Source of the DNA: Bog-159 sp963738345
GTDB taxonomy: Bacteria > Acidobacteriota > Terriglobia > Bryobacterales > Bryobacteraceae
NCBI GenBank assembly: GCA_963738345.1
Contig: CAVTWI010000002.1
Coordinates: 2,232,001-2,296,000, forward strand
Direction: 5' to 3'
DNA: 64,000 bases
Shown: in pieces, positions 28,905 through 36,987 of the stretch
Layout: every line of letters starts with the position of its first letter
Numbering within the stretch: position 1 is the stretch's first letter
Position numbers and translations under genes: made by a program
Notes under the pieces: generated by a model
Databases searched by the model: none
The model's input: only the letters and a program-made list of their open reading frames with translations
Told to the model about the DNA's origin: nothing

Positions 28905-30590
28905 CTACATCACCTCGATGGCATCGTCCTGGCACGCCTGCCGGCACATATCGCAGCGGGTACACAAGCGATCATCCACAGCGTGTTTCTCATGCGGACG
29001 ATAAGCGATCGCGGCCACCGGGCACGCCTGCGCGCACAGTGTACAGCCGATGCAGTTGTCCGTCACGCGATAGCGGATCAAGCCCGGGCAGCGGCCCGCC
29101 GGACAGCGCCTTTCGTGCAGATGGGCTTCGTACTCCTGCCGGAAGTAGCGGAGCGTCGTCAGCACCGGATTGGGAGCAGTCTGTCCCAGCCCGCACAGGC
29201 TCCCGCGGCTGACGTAATCGGCCAGCGTTTCCAATTTTTCAATGTCGTCGCGCCGGCCGCGGCCTTCGCAAAGCCGTTCCAGAATCTCCAGCATGCGCTT
29301 GGTGCCGATCCGGCAAAAGGTACACTTCCCACAAGATTCGGCCTGCGTGAATTTCAAGAAAAAACGGGCGATATCGACCATGCAATCGCGGTCATCAAGC
29401 ACCACCAACCCGCCCGATCCCATAATGGCGCCGGTTTGCGCCAGCGCATCGTAGTCGATGGGCGTATCCGCCAGACGCGCGGGGATGCATCCGCCGGAGG
29501 GTCCACCCAGTTGCACCGCTTTGAACTCTCGCCCATTCTTAATGCCGCCGCCGATCCGTTCCACCACCTCGCGAATGGTGACTCCCATCGGCACCTCGGC
29601 CAGTCCGCCATTGTGAATCTTCCCGGCCAGTGCGAAGACCTTGGTCCCCTTGCTGCCGGCAGTGCCAAATGCGGCGAAAGCGGGCGCGCCATGGCGCATA
29701 ATCCAGGGGACGCAGGCCAGCGTCTCCACGTTGTTGATGATGGTGGGTTGGCCGCGGAATCCGCTCTCCACGGGGTAAGGCGGCCGCAAGCGGGGCATGC
29801 CGCGCCGGCCTTCGAGCGACTGGATCAGGGCGGTCTCTTCACCGCACACAAACGCGCCCGCGCCTTCGCGTACTTCCAGGTGCAGCCCGCCCAGGTATCC
29901 GCGCTCCTGCGCTTGCGCGATGGCGGCGCGCACGTGCCGTACTGCCAGGGGATACTCGGCGCGGATATAAAGATAGCCCTCCGCCGCGCCGATGGCGTAT
30001 GCCGCAATCGCCAGTCCTTCGAGCACGCGATGCGGGTCGGATTCGAGCACCGCCCGATCCATAAACGCGCCCGGATCGCCTTCGTCGCCGTTGCAAATAA
30101 CGTATTTCACCGCGCTCGCCTGCGCACGGCCCAGCGCCCATTTTCGTCCAGTGGGAAAGCCCGCGCCGCCACGCCCCCGCAAGCCCGCCGCGCTGATGGC
30201 CTCGATCACCTGTTCCGGCGAAAGATCCCGCCGGCAGGTTTCCAGCGCGCGGTAGCCGTCGCGCGCCAGGTAGTCATCAATGCTGAGTGGATCGATTTCG
30301 CCGCAATTCTCCAGTACGATGCGGTTCTGGTTGGGGGGGGGCGCGGCAGTGGCTCTCTTGTGACGCCTTACTATGGAGCGGGCAGTTTCGACAGTCACAT
30401 TGCTATACAAAGTGACCCTGCCATCCGCCTCCACCACCTGCACCAACGGCTCCCGGTAACACATCCCGTTGCAGCCCACGGCCTTCACCGGACCGTACTT
30501 TTCGAGCACATCGCGGACGGCCTCCGCGCCGCTGGCAATCCCGCACGACCCCAGGCCCACGCGAATCTCGACTGCCGTTCCGGACTTCAT
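28905..30590 (-). CDS. HydB/NuoF-like FMN-, NAD- and Fe-S-binding subunit
   Basis: A 561-residue NADH-oxidising subunit with the extended architecture of HydB from bifurcating hydrogenases rather than plain NuoF. It has an N-terminal thioredoxin-like [2Fe-2S] domain (CGIASG, VGCNGMCYREP; 1-85), the FMN/NAD core (GLRGRGGAGFPTGRKW, ICNGDEGDPGAFMDR, GAGAFVCGEETAL), the N3-type cluster (SCGKCTFCRIGTKRM) and a C-terminal 2x[4Fe-4S] ferredoxin (CIGCTLCAQACP, CTRCDMCRQAC). Start ATG overlaps the HydC-like stop (ATGA). A G9 run at 30333-30341 encodes the linker after domain one, and the frame is intact across it. Confidence 0.9.
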   Translation of the reverse strand: MKSGTAVEIRVGLGSCGIASGAEAVRDVLEKYGPVKAVGCNGMCYREPLVQVVEADGRVTLYSNVTVETARSIVRRHKRATAAPPPNQNRIVLENCGEIDPLSIDDYLARDGYRALETCRRDLSPEQVIEAISAAGLRGRGGAGFPTGRKWALGRAQASAVKYVICNGDEGDPGAFMDRAVLESDPHRVLEGLAIAAYAIGAAEGYLYIRAEYPLAVRHVRAAIAQAQERGYLGGLHLEVREGAGAFVCGEETALIQSLEGRRGMPRLRPPYPVESGFRGQPTIINNVETLACVPWIMRHGAPAFAAFGTAGSKGTKVFALAGKIHNGGLAEVPMGVTIREVVERIGGGIKNGREFKAVQLGGPSGGCIPARLADTPIDYDALAQTGAIMGSGGLVVLDDRDCMVDIARFFLKFTQAESCGKCTFCRIGTKRMLEILERLCEGRGRRDDIEKLETLADYVSRGSLCGLGQTAPNPVLTTLRYFRQEYEAHLHERRCPAGRCPGLIRYRVTDNCIGCTLCAQACPVAAIAYRPHEKHAVDDRLCTRCDMCRQACQDDAIEVM

Positions 30591-31078
30591 GCCGGCTGGG
30601 TCTCCGGGGCGCCGGGCAAGGCCGCGGTGGCCATCGCGGGCGTCAAGCGGCCCACGGTGTGACCGTCCACCGTCATCACCGGAGCCAAACTACAGCAGCC
30701 CAGGCAAGCCACTTCACCCACCGTGAACATGCGTGCCGCGTCGGTATCCTCGCCTTCGGATATCGACAGCACGCGGCGCAATTCCTCGGTGATCTGGCGC
30801 GCCCCCGCGACATGGCAAGCCGTGCCGTGGCACACCCGTACGCTATGTTTGCCTACGGGCGTGCTGCGGAACTGTCCATAGAAAGACGAAGCGCCGGCCA
30901 GTTGCGCCGGGGTAACTTCCGTAAGCTGGCAGAGGCGGCGCAAGGCCTCGTCCGGAAGGTAACGGTAGTGCGCCTGGATGGCTTGCAGCAGCGTGATGGC
31001 GCTTTCCGGGTTGCGTCCGTGCAAGGCCACCAAGCCGTCAACAAACGTCAGATCGAGGGCGGGCGGCGCGCCGGCCAC
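30587..31078 (-). CDS. HydC/NuoE-like [2Fe-2S] subunit
   Basis: A 163-residue thioredoxin-fold subunit that partners NuoF-type proteins. The helical N-terminus (about 15-70) is followed by the cluster ligands CHGTAC and CLGCC with the usual spacing of about 36 residues. It starts with GTG at 31078, inside the end of the upstream membrane gene (31-bp overlap), and its stop overlaps the HydB-like ATG by 4 bp. The frame stays open upstream through a C9 tract, so a -1 slip there would fuse it to the membrane protein. Confidence 0.88.
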   Translation of the reverse strand: MAGAPPALDLTFVDGLVALHGRNPESAITLLQAIQAHYRYLPDEALRRLCQLTEVTPAQLAGASSFYGQFRSTPVGKHSVRVCHGTACHVAGARQITEELRRVLSISEGEDTDAARMFTVGEVACLGCCSLAPVMTVDGHTVGRLTPAMATAALPGAPETQPA

Positions 31079-31446
31079 ACCGCTGATCGATGGGGGGGGG
31101 CGGACGGCGCACCACGGTCGAGCCGTTTCGACGGCTGTTTTGGCAACGGGATCGGCGCCGTACGCCGTTTAGCGAGCGCGAGAAACGCCGCAGCGGCCGC
31201 GATTAGCACCCAAGCCGTGGCCCGGTCTCTCGATTTCCGCGCACGCCGCGCCCCCGCGATTCCCTTCTGCATCGCATCCAGTTGCGGTGCGAACGCCGCG
31301 TCCAGTTTCACTTGCTGCTGCAGTCCTTTCACTGCCCGGTCGTCGCGCGGTGCCCGCCACGTAGCCCAACCATAATCGGCCAGCAACAGCGCCACGCAGG
31401 CCCCTACCAATGCGGCAGCGATCCAAGTCCAGGTACGCAGTCTCAT
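31048..31446 (-). CDS. Two-helix membrane protein of unknown function in redox operon
   Basis: A 132-residue protein not recognised as a family. A transmembrane helix (about 5-27), a charged, Gln/Ala-rich probably helical segment (about 33-74, including the DAMQKGIAGARRARKSRD stretch), a second transmembrane helix (about 75-93) and a basic Pro-rich tail. Start ATG overlaps the upstream polyferredoxin stop by 4 bp and its end overlaps the HydC-like gene, so it belongs to the operon. It may anchor the soluble flavin module to the membrane. Confidence 0.55.
   Translation of the reverse strand: MRLRTWTWIAAALVGACVALLLADYGWATWRAPRDDRAVKGLQQQVKLDAAFAPQLDAMQKGIAGARRARKSRDRATAWVLIAAAAAFLALAKRRTAPIPLPKQPSKRLDRGAPSAPPHRSAVWPARRPPSI
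31092..31100. repeat. C9/G9 tract at membrane gene/HydC-like gene overlap
   Basis: Nine C on the coding strand, 14 bases upstream of the HydC-like GTG and inside the end of the two-helix gene. A -1 shift here turns the membrane frame (...APSAPP) into one running without stop into the HydC-like protein. Confidence 0.6.
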
Positions 31447-32387
31447 GACAACTGCACCAAATGCGCTTTAGCATGCGCCAGATCGCCATCCCGCGGACAG
31501 GCCCGGTAGCAGCGCGCGCAATACAAACAATTGCGGCGCACCGCGCGCATCTTTTCAATGGCCCCGTAAGGACACGATTCGCTGCACAGGCCGCAATCCA
31601 GTTCCTTATTGGGAGTGATCGACACCCCCCGCCGCGCCACCCGCGCACACCATGCCAGCAATCCGCCATAAGGGCACAAGTAGCGGCAATAGGGCCGCCC
31701 GATGAACATGCCCGCCAACAGGAACACCGCGCCGACCAGCAGCATATGCGGCGCGCCATTGCGGCGGAAAAACCCCACAAACGGATCGAACCGGCAGATC
31801 AGGAAATCGCGCGTGGCGGCCGGTTTCAGCGCATAAAACAGCGCCACCGCCAGATAGACGTACTTCAGCAGGCCGAGCGCACGGTCCAGGCGCGGCGGCA
31901 CTTTCAGCGGCTTCAGCAGCACCAGTTCCTGCAGCGCGCCCAAGGCGCAAACACCGCCGCAGAACGCCCGTCCAAAAAACACCGCCATCACCAGAGGCAG
32001 GAAGAACGTGGCCGTCACCACCATCGGAATCGACATGCGCGGATCGGTCAGCGCCACCGCCACGTTCTGTATCGACCCGATCGGGCACACGCAGCCTTCG
32101 CGATAAAAGCCGAAGTACGCCACCGATCCCACGGCCAGGGCCACCAGCCCTTTGCGGCTACGCCGTTTCAGCACCAGCCAGGAAGACAGCCCCATGCCGC
32201 CGGCCAGCACCACTACGTCCATCACCTGCAACCAGGAATCGCGCGGTAAAGGCTTCTGCACCGGAGGCGTCTTATACCCGCCGCCGATGGTATTTTCGCG
32301 CGGCGCTTCGTCCACCGGACGCTGATAGGGAATGGTCTGCGCGAGGCCGGCCATGGCCCACAACAGAAATAGCGCCGCCGCCCTCAT
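31443..32387 (-). CDS. NosR/NapH-like membrane polyferredoxin
   Basis: A 314-residue inner-membrane electron carrier. Signal or first helix about 1-17, then four more helices (about 60-75, 80-95, 125-145, 175-200, 225-245). Cys-Pro motifs typical of NosR, NapH and CcoG are present on the membrane loops: CVCPIGSIQN, FCGGVCALGALQEL and YCRYLCPYGG. Two [4Fe-4S] sites close the protein (CGLCSESCPYG, CLYCARCYRACP). Relatives take electrons from quinol or ferredoxin across the membrane. Start ATG overlaps the ferredoxin gene stop (4 bp). Here it sits between a Tat-exported ferredoxin and a cytoplasmic flavin module, which suggests a transmembrane relay. Confidence 0.85.
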   Translation of the reverse strand: MRAAALFLLWAMAGLAQTIPYQRPVDEAPRENTIGGGYKTPPVQKPLPRDSWLQVMDVVVLAGGMGLSSWLVLKRRSRKGLVALAVGSVAYFGFYREGCVCPIGSIQNVAVALTDPRMSIPMVVTATFFLPLVMAVFFGRAFCGGVCALGALQELVLLKPLKVPPRLDRALGLLKYVYLAVALFYALKPAATRDFLICRFDPFVGFFRRNGAPHMLLVGAVFLLAGMFIGRPYCRYLCPYGGLLAWCARVARRGVSITPNKELDCGLCSESCPYGAIEKMRAVRRNCLYCARCYRACPRDGDLAHAKAHLVQLS

Positions 32388-32965
32388 GCCCCCACCGGAA
32401 CCTGTACCAGCGCTCCTTTGGGGCAGGACCGCGAGATCGAGCAGCGGTTACAATCCACACAGCGGTCGTATCGGATCTTCAGTACAATCGAGCCCAGCCC
32501 CAGCGGTTCCTTGCACTGCATCACGCACTTGCCGCAACCGTCGCACTTTTCTTCGTCGATCAGATATTCGTAGAAATTATTGGCGGGATCTTCGGGGTCC
32601 GCTTTACCAATCGGCTTGCGCTTAATGGCATCCCGCGGGCACAGCTTTTCGCTCGGCAGGCCGCGCTCATCCACCGCGCTGGTGATATTGAAATACGCCG
32701 GACAGATGTTGCACCGCCCGCAGCGGGAATGGTCGTTCACCGCGCGCACCGCCGACAACTGCACCACGCATTCAGTGGTACAGAGGTTGCACGCAGCCAC
32801 TCCCACCTCGCCCAAACGGCTATTCAGGCAGCGCGCCGCATCCACCTGCCACACCACTTGTCCGTTGGCCTTGCGGACCAGCAGTCCAGCGCCGCCGCCG
32901 AGCGTCGCCAGTACCGTCCCGCGCGCCGCTTTTTGCAATAGATCGCGCCTGCTGAAATCCATCAT
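32384..32965 (-). CDS. Tat-exported multi-[4Fe-4S] ferredoxin (NapG-like)
   Basis: The 193-residue product begins with a Tat signal (SRRDLLQK at 5-12 followed by a hydrophobic stretch). The mature part has several cysteine clusters: CNLCTTEC, CGRCNICP, CDGCGKCVMQC and CVDCNRCSISRSCPKG, enough for three to four [4Fe-4S] centres in the NapG/NrfC style. It would act on the periplasmic side and hand electrons to or from the NosR/NapH-like membrane partner encoded next. Overlaps its neighbours by 4 bp on both sides. Confidence 0.85.
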   Translation of the reverse strand: MMDFSRRDLLQKAARGTVLATLGGGAGLLVRKANGQVVWQVDAARCLNSRLGEVGVAACNLCTTECVVQLSAVRAVNDHSRCGRCNICPAYFNITSAVDERGLPSEKLCPRDAIKRKPIGKADPEDPANNFYEYLIDEEKCDGCGKCVMQCKEPLGLGSIVLKIRYDRCVDCNRCSISRSCPKGALVQVPVGA

Positions 32966-33783
32966 AAGGACACCGGTTCGAAAACGAAAATCGCCAGCCG
33001 CACCGTATCCGCTACATAAACGCGGGCGCGGCTATCCACCGCGATGCTCATGTTCTTGCAATTAGCATCGAAGACATCGGACGCGATCACCGCCTCCAAT
33101 TCCCCGCCGAAGCTATAAACTTTGGCGCGCGGACCCGCTTTCTCCGTAACGTAAATGCGATCGCGTACCGCCACGTTGGTAGGATTGCAGCAACCCCCAA
33201 ATCCTGCCGGATCGGTACCGTGAAAGTGTCCGATATGCCCTAACAACTTGCCGTCCGGCGTATAACCTTCTACGCGATGCTTGCCCGGATTGGCCACGTG
33301 CACAATGCCATCGGCATCCACGCCGAAATCGACCACCCCGTTCGGAATCAACAAACCATTCAACGGATTGTCGCGGCCGATGTTATTCAGGAACTTGCCG
33401 CGATGATCGAAGCGCCGGATCGCGCGGCCCACGGCATCGCCGGCCAGCACCGTACCGTGCACGAAGCCGATGGCTGTCACCCGCCCCAGCAGCGCATCGT
33501 CCCGCCACGTATTCACCAGCTTTCCCGCGCCATCGAAAATCTCGATCTGGCGGATCTCGCCCGCATACACCGCGCCGTCCGGCGCCACCGCCACCGATTG
33601 TACCGGTTGCGCGGTGGACCATCGCCGCTTCAGTCTTCCACTCGTATCGAACTGCGTAATCTGGGAATCGTTCGCAACGTAAAGATTGCCGTGCGCATCC
33701 ACCGCGATGCCGCGCAGCGAAGTGCTGAACTGGCCGGGCCCCGGCCCTTTACCGCCAATAATTGCAGTCTGCCGGAATTGCAT
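32962..33783 (-). CDS. NHL-repeat beta-propeller protein
   Basis: A 273-residue protein made of six NHL-type blades with recurring units such as GPGQFSTSLRGIAVDAHGNLYVAN and IPNGVVDFGVDADGIVHVAN. No obvious signal peptide; the conserved start is the first residues of blade one. NHL propellers are binding scaffolds. It overlaps the ferredoxin gene by 4 bp and lies 16 bp after the PQQ-propeller gene. Similar periplasmic propellers accompany nitrous-oxide-reductase-type and other Fe-S systems, so a sensing or scaffold role is likely; the ligand is unknown. Confidence 0.75.
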   Translation of the reverse strand: MQFRQTAIIGGKGPGPGQFSTSLRGIAVDAHGNLYVANDSQITQFDTSGRLKRRWSTAQPVQSVAVAPDGAVYAGEIRQIEIFDGAGKLVNTWRDDALLGRVTAIGFVHGTVLAGDAVGRAIRRFDHRGKFLNNIGRDNPLNGLLIPNGVVDFGVDADGIVHVANPGKHRVEGYTPDGKLLGHIGHFHGTDPAGFGGCCNPTNVAVRDRIYVTEKAGPRAKVYSFGGELEAVIASDVFDANCKNMSIAVDSRARVYVADTVRLAIFVFEPVSL

Positions 33784-33799
33784 GGCGCACCTCCTACCC

Positions 33800-35074
33800 C
33801 TACCCGCGAAGATCGAGGCAAATCATTTTGGACAGATCGCGCAGCACCAGTTTGCCATCCGCCAGCGCCATGGGCGCCCACACCTCTTGCCCCGAAAGCA
33901 CCTGTGCGCTAGCCAGTTCGTTATAGCCCGTCGCGCTTGCTTCGATCAGACGTAGTTTGCCTGAATTGCCGTCCAACACCAGAAACCCCGCGCCGGTCAA
34001 AATGAAACTGCCCAGCCCGAACGAAGCCTTGCCTTCGCTGGTCCAGACCTCTTTGCCGTCGACACCCAGGCAGGTGAACAAACCGCGCTTCTTCTTGCCC
34101 ACCGCAAACAAATGCCCCTGGTGAACGATCGGCGTATGCACTTCCGAATTCCACTCGTTGTTTTTGAAATCGAAGAGCGGTTCGGCCTTGAAGCCGGCAC
34201 CGTCGCGCCGCACCCGGATCATCACGCTGCCGGCATCGTAACTTGCAGTCATGAAGACCCGTTCGTCGTCCACCGCGATCGGCGATGGCGCCACCGCCAC
34301 GTTGAACTTGCGCGGATAATCCCACAGCAGTTTGCCGTCTTTGGCCGATACCCCCAGCGGACCCTGCAGCGTCCCGTAGAGATATTGCCGGACGCCTCCC
34401 AGAGTGGCCGGCATCACCGAGGCGTGTGACATCAGCAACTGTTTCGGATTGGGAGTGCGCCAGATTTCCTTGCCTGTAGCCTTATCGAGCGCCACCATGA
34501 GCGCCGCGCCCCCCGGCGCCACCACGATCCGGTCGGCTTCCTGATACGGGCACTGCCCGTTATACCAGGAGGGGATAGTGGAATGATACTCCGTAACCAG
34601 GCTCTTGCGCCAGACTTGTTTGCCGGTCTTCGCGTCCAGACAGTGCAGCACCGCTTTCGGATCGAGCGAGCACACGAACCGGCTATCCACCGCGGGTGTA
34701 GTGCGGGTGATCGCATGATTGGGCCGAATCTCGCGAGGCTCTCGAAACTGCCACAGCAACTGACCACCGGCTAGCGACCTGCAGTTCACGCTCCACTCCG
34801 ACTTCGCCTCATCGTAATCGTGATGGTAAACGCGTCCGCCCACAATCGCCGCGCCGGCATACCCTTCCGTCACCGGCACCGACCACAGCACCTTCGGACC
34901 ACTCTCCGGCCACTTGTGCATCAGGGCGGTTTCTTTCGAAATGCCGTTGCGGTCCGGACCCCGAAATTGAGGCCAATCCAAGCCGCGAGCGGGCGATTGA
35001 GCAGATGGCAACGCCGCCGCCAGTCCCGCCGATCCTACACTGATGATCCAACTGCGTCGGGTGATCATAGGCAA
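33800..35074 (-). CDS. Tat-exported PQQ-like beta-propeller protein
   Basis: A 424-residue protein with a twin-arginine signal (ITRRSWIIS, about 4-30) and a seven- to eight-bladed propeller of PQQ-like repeats (DWPQFRGPDRNGIS at the start of the mature protein, LDAKTGKQVWRKSL, LDKATGKEIWRT). Dehydrogenase active-site features of true quinoproteins are not obvious, so this is called PQQ-like rather than an enzyme. First gene of the nine-gene operon; a second in-frame ATG two codons later (35068) is also possible. A palindrome-bearing intergenic region lies upstream. Confidence 0.8.
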   Translation of the reverse strand: MPMITRRSWIISVGSAGLAAALPSAQSPARGLDWPQFRGPDRNGISKETALMHKWPESGPKVLWSVPVTEGYAGAAIVGGRVYHHDYDEAKSEWSVNCRSLAGGQLLWQFREPREIRPNHAITRTTPAVDSRFVCSLDPKAVLHCLDAKTGKQVWRKSLVTEYHSTIPSWYNGQCPYQEADRIVVAPGGAALMVALDKATGKEIWRTPNPKQLLMSHASVMPATLGGVRQYLYGTLQGPLGVSAKDGKLLWDYPRKFNVAVAPSPIAVDDERVFMTASYDAGSVMIRVRRDGAGFKAEPLFDFKNNEWNSEVHTPIVHQGHLFAVGKKKRGLFTCLGVDGKEVWTSEGKASFGLGSFILTGAGFLVLDGNSGKLRLIEASATGYNELASAQVLSGQEVWAPMALADGKLVLRDLSKMICLDLRG

Positions 35075-35093
35075 CCTTCAACCTGTAGAGAAG

Positions 35094-35108
35094 TACGACA
35101 CTGTAGTA
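35094..35108. promoter_or_regulatory. Near-palindromic operator candidate upstream of redox operon
   Basis: TACGACA-C-TGTAGTA is an inverted repeat with one mismatch, 20 bp upstream of the operon start codon. A related half-palindrome, CTACAGATGTTTT, lies at 35126-35138, and CTGTAG occurs again at 35082-35087. The shape recalls BlaI/CopY-type boxes (TACAnnTGTA), although the first site has odd spacing. A TATAC-like -10 on the minus strand lies between the two boxes. No regulator gene is adjacent. Confidence 0.3.
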
Positions 35109-35204
35109 TAACTCGATATTCAGTTCTACAGATGTTTTTATCCCATACTTTAGGCCCGCCGTAGCCTACGCCACCGGCTAGATGCTATCAATGGGAACAA
35201 CAGC

Positions 35205-36440
35205 ATGAGCGCTTCCACCGCTACCCTCGCGCCGGAAAACCCGCATCCCGCCCCGGCCCGCATCCTTTCCATCGATATTTTCCGGGGACTGACCGTCCTG
35301 GTTATGGTCTTCGTCAACGACGTCGCCGGCGTCAAAGGTCTGCCTTGGTGGACCCACCACATGCCCGAAGGCGTGAATGGCATGACCTATGTCGATATGG
35401 TGTTCTCGGCCTTCCTGTTTATCGTGGGCATTTCCCTGCCCCTTGCGCTGAAGCGCCGCGCGGCCTTGGGAGATTCGCCCGCCGCCCTGCTACGCCACGT
35501 CCTGGCCCGTTCGCTCAGCCTGGTAGTGATCGGCTACATTCTGGCCAACCTGCAGAGTGTAGATCCCCACCTCACCGGCATCGGCGCGCGCACCTGGGAC
35601 CTGCTGGCATTCGCCGGGATCCTGCTGGCCTGGAGCGTATACTCCAAGACAGGCGCCTGGCAGACAGGAACGCCGTGGATGGGCCGACTGCTTCACACCG
35701 CCGGTCTGGCGCTCTTGTTGGTGCTGATTGCCCTCTTCCGCCGGAAAACGGAGACAGGCGCGTCCGCTGGACTCGACCTCGGCTACCCCGAAATCCTAGG
35801 ACTCATCGGCTTTGCCTACCTCGCCGCCGGAATGATCTATCTATTCCTGCCCAAGACGTTCTGGTGGTTCGCCGCCGCCTTCGCCGCCCTGAACGCCATG
35901 AACGTCGCATCCAAACTGGGTGCCCTGCCGATGTTGCGCCACGCCCCCCTATACTTCTGGCCCCTGGGCGACGGATCGCTCACCTCCATCATCTTCGGCG
36001 GCGTAGTCTGCTCTCTAATCTTGTTCGATTCCTCCGTAGCCGCGACGCTGAAGAGCAAGATTGTCTGGTCCGCCGCGTTTGCCGCGATCCTCTTCGCCGC
36101 CGGCGTGGCGGCCCTCCCACTAGGGATTTCGAAGAACCACGCCAGCCCCACCTGGTGCCTATTTTCAGAATCCGCCTGCGTAGTCCTGCTGTTCGCACTG
36201 TATTATCTGGTGGACGTCCGGCGCATCTCCGCCTGGGCCGGTTTCGTCAAGCCCGCCGGATCCAACACGCTACTCACTTATCTGCTGCCCTGGATCCTCT
36301 CCGTCATTCCGGGCTTCCAGTTTATTTCCGCCGAAGGATCGCGCGGATCCACGGGAGTGTTGCGCGCCTGCCTCTTTACCGCCATGATCCTGGCTCTTTC
36401 CGCGGTCCTGACAAAAATGCGGTTGCGCTTGCAACTTTAG
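35205..36440 (+). CDS. DUF5009/HGSNAT-like membrane acyltransferase
   Basis: A 411-residue integral membrane protein with about ten helices. The opening RILSIDIFRGLTVLVMVFVND and the WWTHHMPEGVNGMTYVDMVFSAFLFIVG block match DUF5009, related to heparan-alpha-glucosaminide N-acetyltransferase, which moves acetyl groups across membranes to a sugar. The last 63 codons are duplicated 1.8 kb downstream. Start ATG at 35205 with TGGGAAC upstream. Its cluster is divergent from the redox operon. Confidence 0.8.
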   Translation: MSASTATLAPENPHPAPARILSIDIFRGLTVLVMVFVNDVAGVKGLPWWTHHMPEGVNGMTYVDMVFSAFLFIVGISLPLALKRRAALGDSPAALLRHVLARSLSLVVIGYILANLQSVDPHLTGIGARTWDLLAFAGILLAWSVYSKTGAWQTGTPWMGRLLHTAGLALLLVLIALFRRKTETGASAGLDLGYPEILGLIGFAYLAAGMIYLFLPKTFWWFAAAFAALNAMNVASKLGALPMLRHAPLYFWPLGDGSLTSIIFGGVVCSLILFDSSVAATLKSKIVWSAAFAAILFAAGVAALPLGISKNHASPTWCLFSESACVVLLFALYYLVDVRRISAWAGFVKPAGSNTLLTYLLPWILSVIPGFQFISAEGSRGSTGVLRACLFTAMILALSAVLTKMRLRLQL

Positions 36441-36496
36441 CCGCCTGCCGCTACCGGACCGAATACAGGCCGTCGTGGATCAAGTCGATGCCATGC
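36251..36496. repeat. 246-bp direct repeat, copy 1 (end of DUF5009 gene and truncated end of HExxH gene)
   Basis: This stretch recurs at 38055-38300 with the same length and about ten mismatches. It covers the last 63 codons of the DUF5009 gene and the last 15 codons, on the minus strand, of the gene now intact at 38255-38791. So the junction of two convergent genes was duplicated and the 1.56 kb between the copies is inserted material. Confidence 0.85.
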
Positions 36497-36649
36497 TCCA
36501 AGATGAGTAGCAGACGCCGCTTCTTCGGCACCAGCGCATGCGCGAGCGCGGCCGCATGGTCGGCGCGCACACCATTCTAAACTAACTCGGGACATTGAAA
36601 GCGCTGGAATCGGAGGCACGAGCCGAAGGTCCAGCGCGTGAACCATGGC

Positions 36650-36800
36650 GCATACGCCGCAGCGCAGGCCGAGTTCTCGCGGGCCTACGACATCAGCAAA
36701 CGAGCCCTGCAGGAATGGGAACAGGGCGGGCAGGCAGCGCGATTCTGCCACGCGGGCTTATCTGACAGTGCTTGCGGAGGAGCCGGCCCCTCTTCGCCTC
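36650..36800 (+). pseudogene. Decayed Xre/HigA-like antitoxin relic
   Basis: Translated in two frames this matches the intact antitoxin at 37334-37651: QAEFSRAYDISKRALQEWEQGG, then after a frameshift RDSATRAYLTVLAEEPA, against QAEFSRAYGISKRALQEWEQGG and PDSAARAYLTVIAKEPA. No start codon or complete frame remains. It is an older paralogue of the neighbouring locus. Between 36497 and 36650 nothing else is recognisable. Confidence 0.7.
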
Positions 36801-36865
36801 ACAGCGGGGTTCTGCCATTTCAGTGACCGCCTGGAAAGAGAGAACCAGGTAGCGAGCCCGATTGA

Positions 36866-36884
36866 ATGGTGGGCGCGACAGGAC
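36866..36884 (-). repeat. 19-bp tRNA 3'-end fragment, copy 1
   Basis: ATGGTGGGCGCGACAGGAC is identical to 43244-43262, where it is the 3' end (including CCA) of a tRNA-Val-like sequence. Here only the 3' tip remains. Such tRNA-tip direct repeats are typical scars of integrase att sites. Confidence 0.5.
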
Positions 36885-36963
36885 CCGAGCAGAGCTGCAA
36901 AATCGGTCATTTTGGCCCATTCTGAGAAGGGTTACGTCACAATGCACGTCACAAAATCGGCTG

Positions 36964-36982
36964 TACCGCATTGCGGTATACT
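36964..36982 (+). promoter_or_regulatory. Toxin-antitoxin promoter with overlapping palindromic operator
   Basis: A perfect 7+1+7 palindrome, TACCGCA-T-TGCGGTA (36964-36978), runs into a consensus-like -10 TATACT (36977-36982), six bases before the toxin GTG. This is the usual arrangement for autorepression by an antitoxin. The transcript would be almost leaderless. Confidence 0.5.
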
Positions 36983-36987
36983 CTTGA

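Noticed and set aside
28749..30662. 637-residue plus-strand ORF
   Set aside because: Antisense to the HydB-like gene; low-complexity Arg/His/Ala composition and no family motif. An artefact of GC-rich codons.
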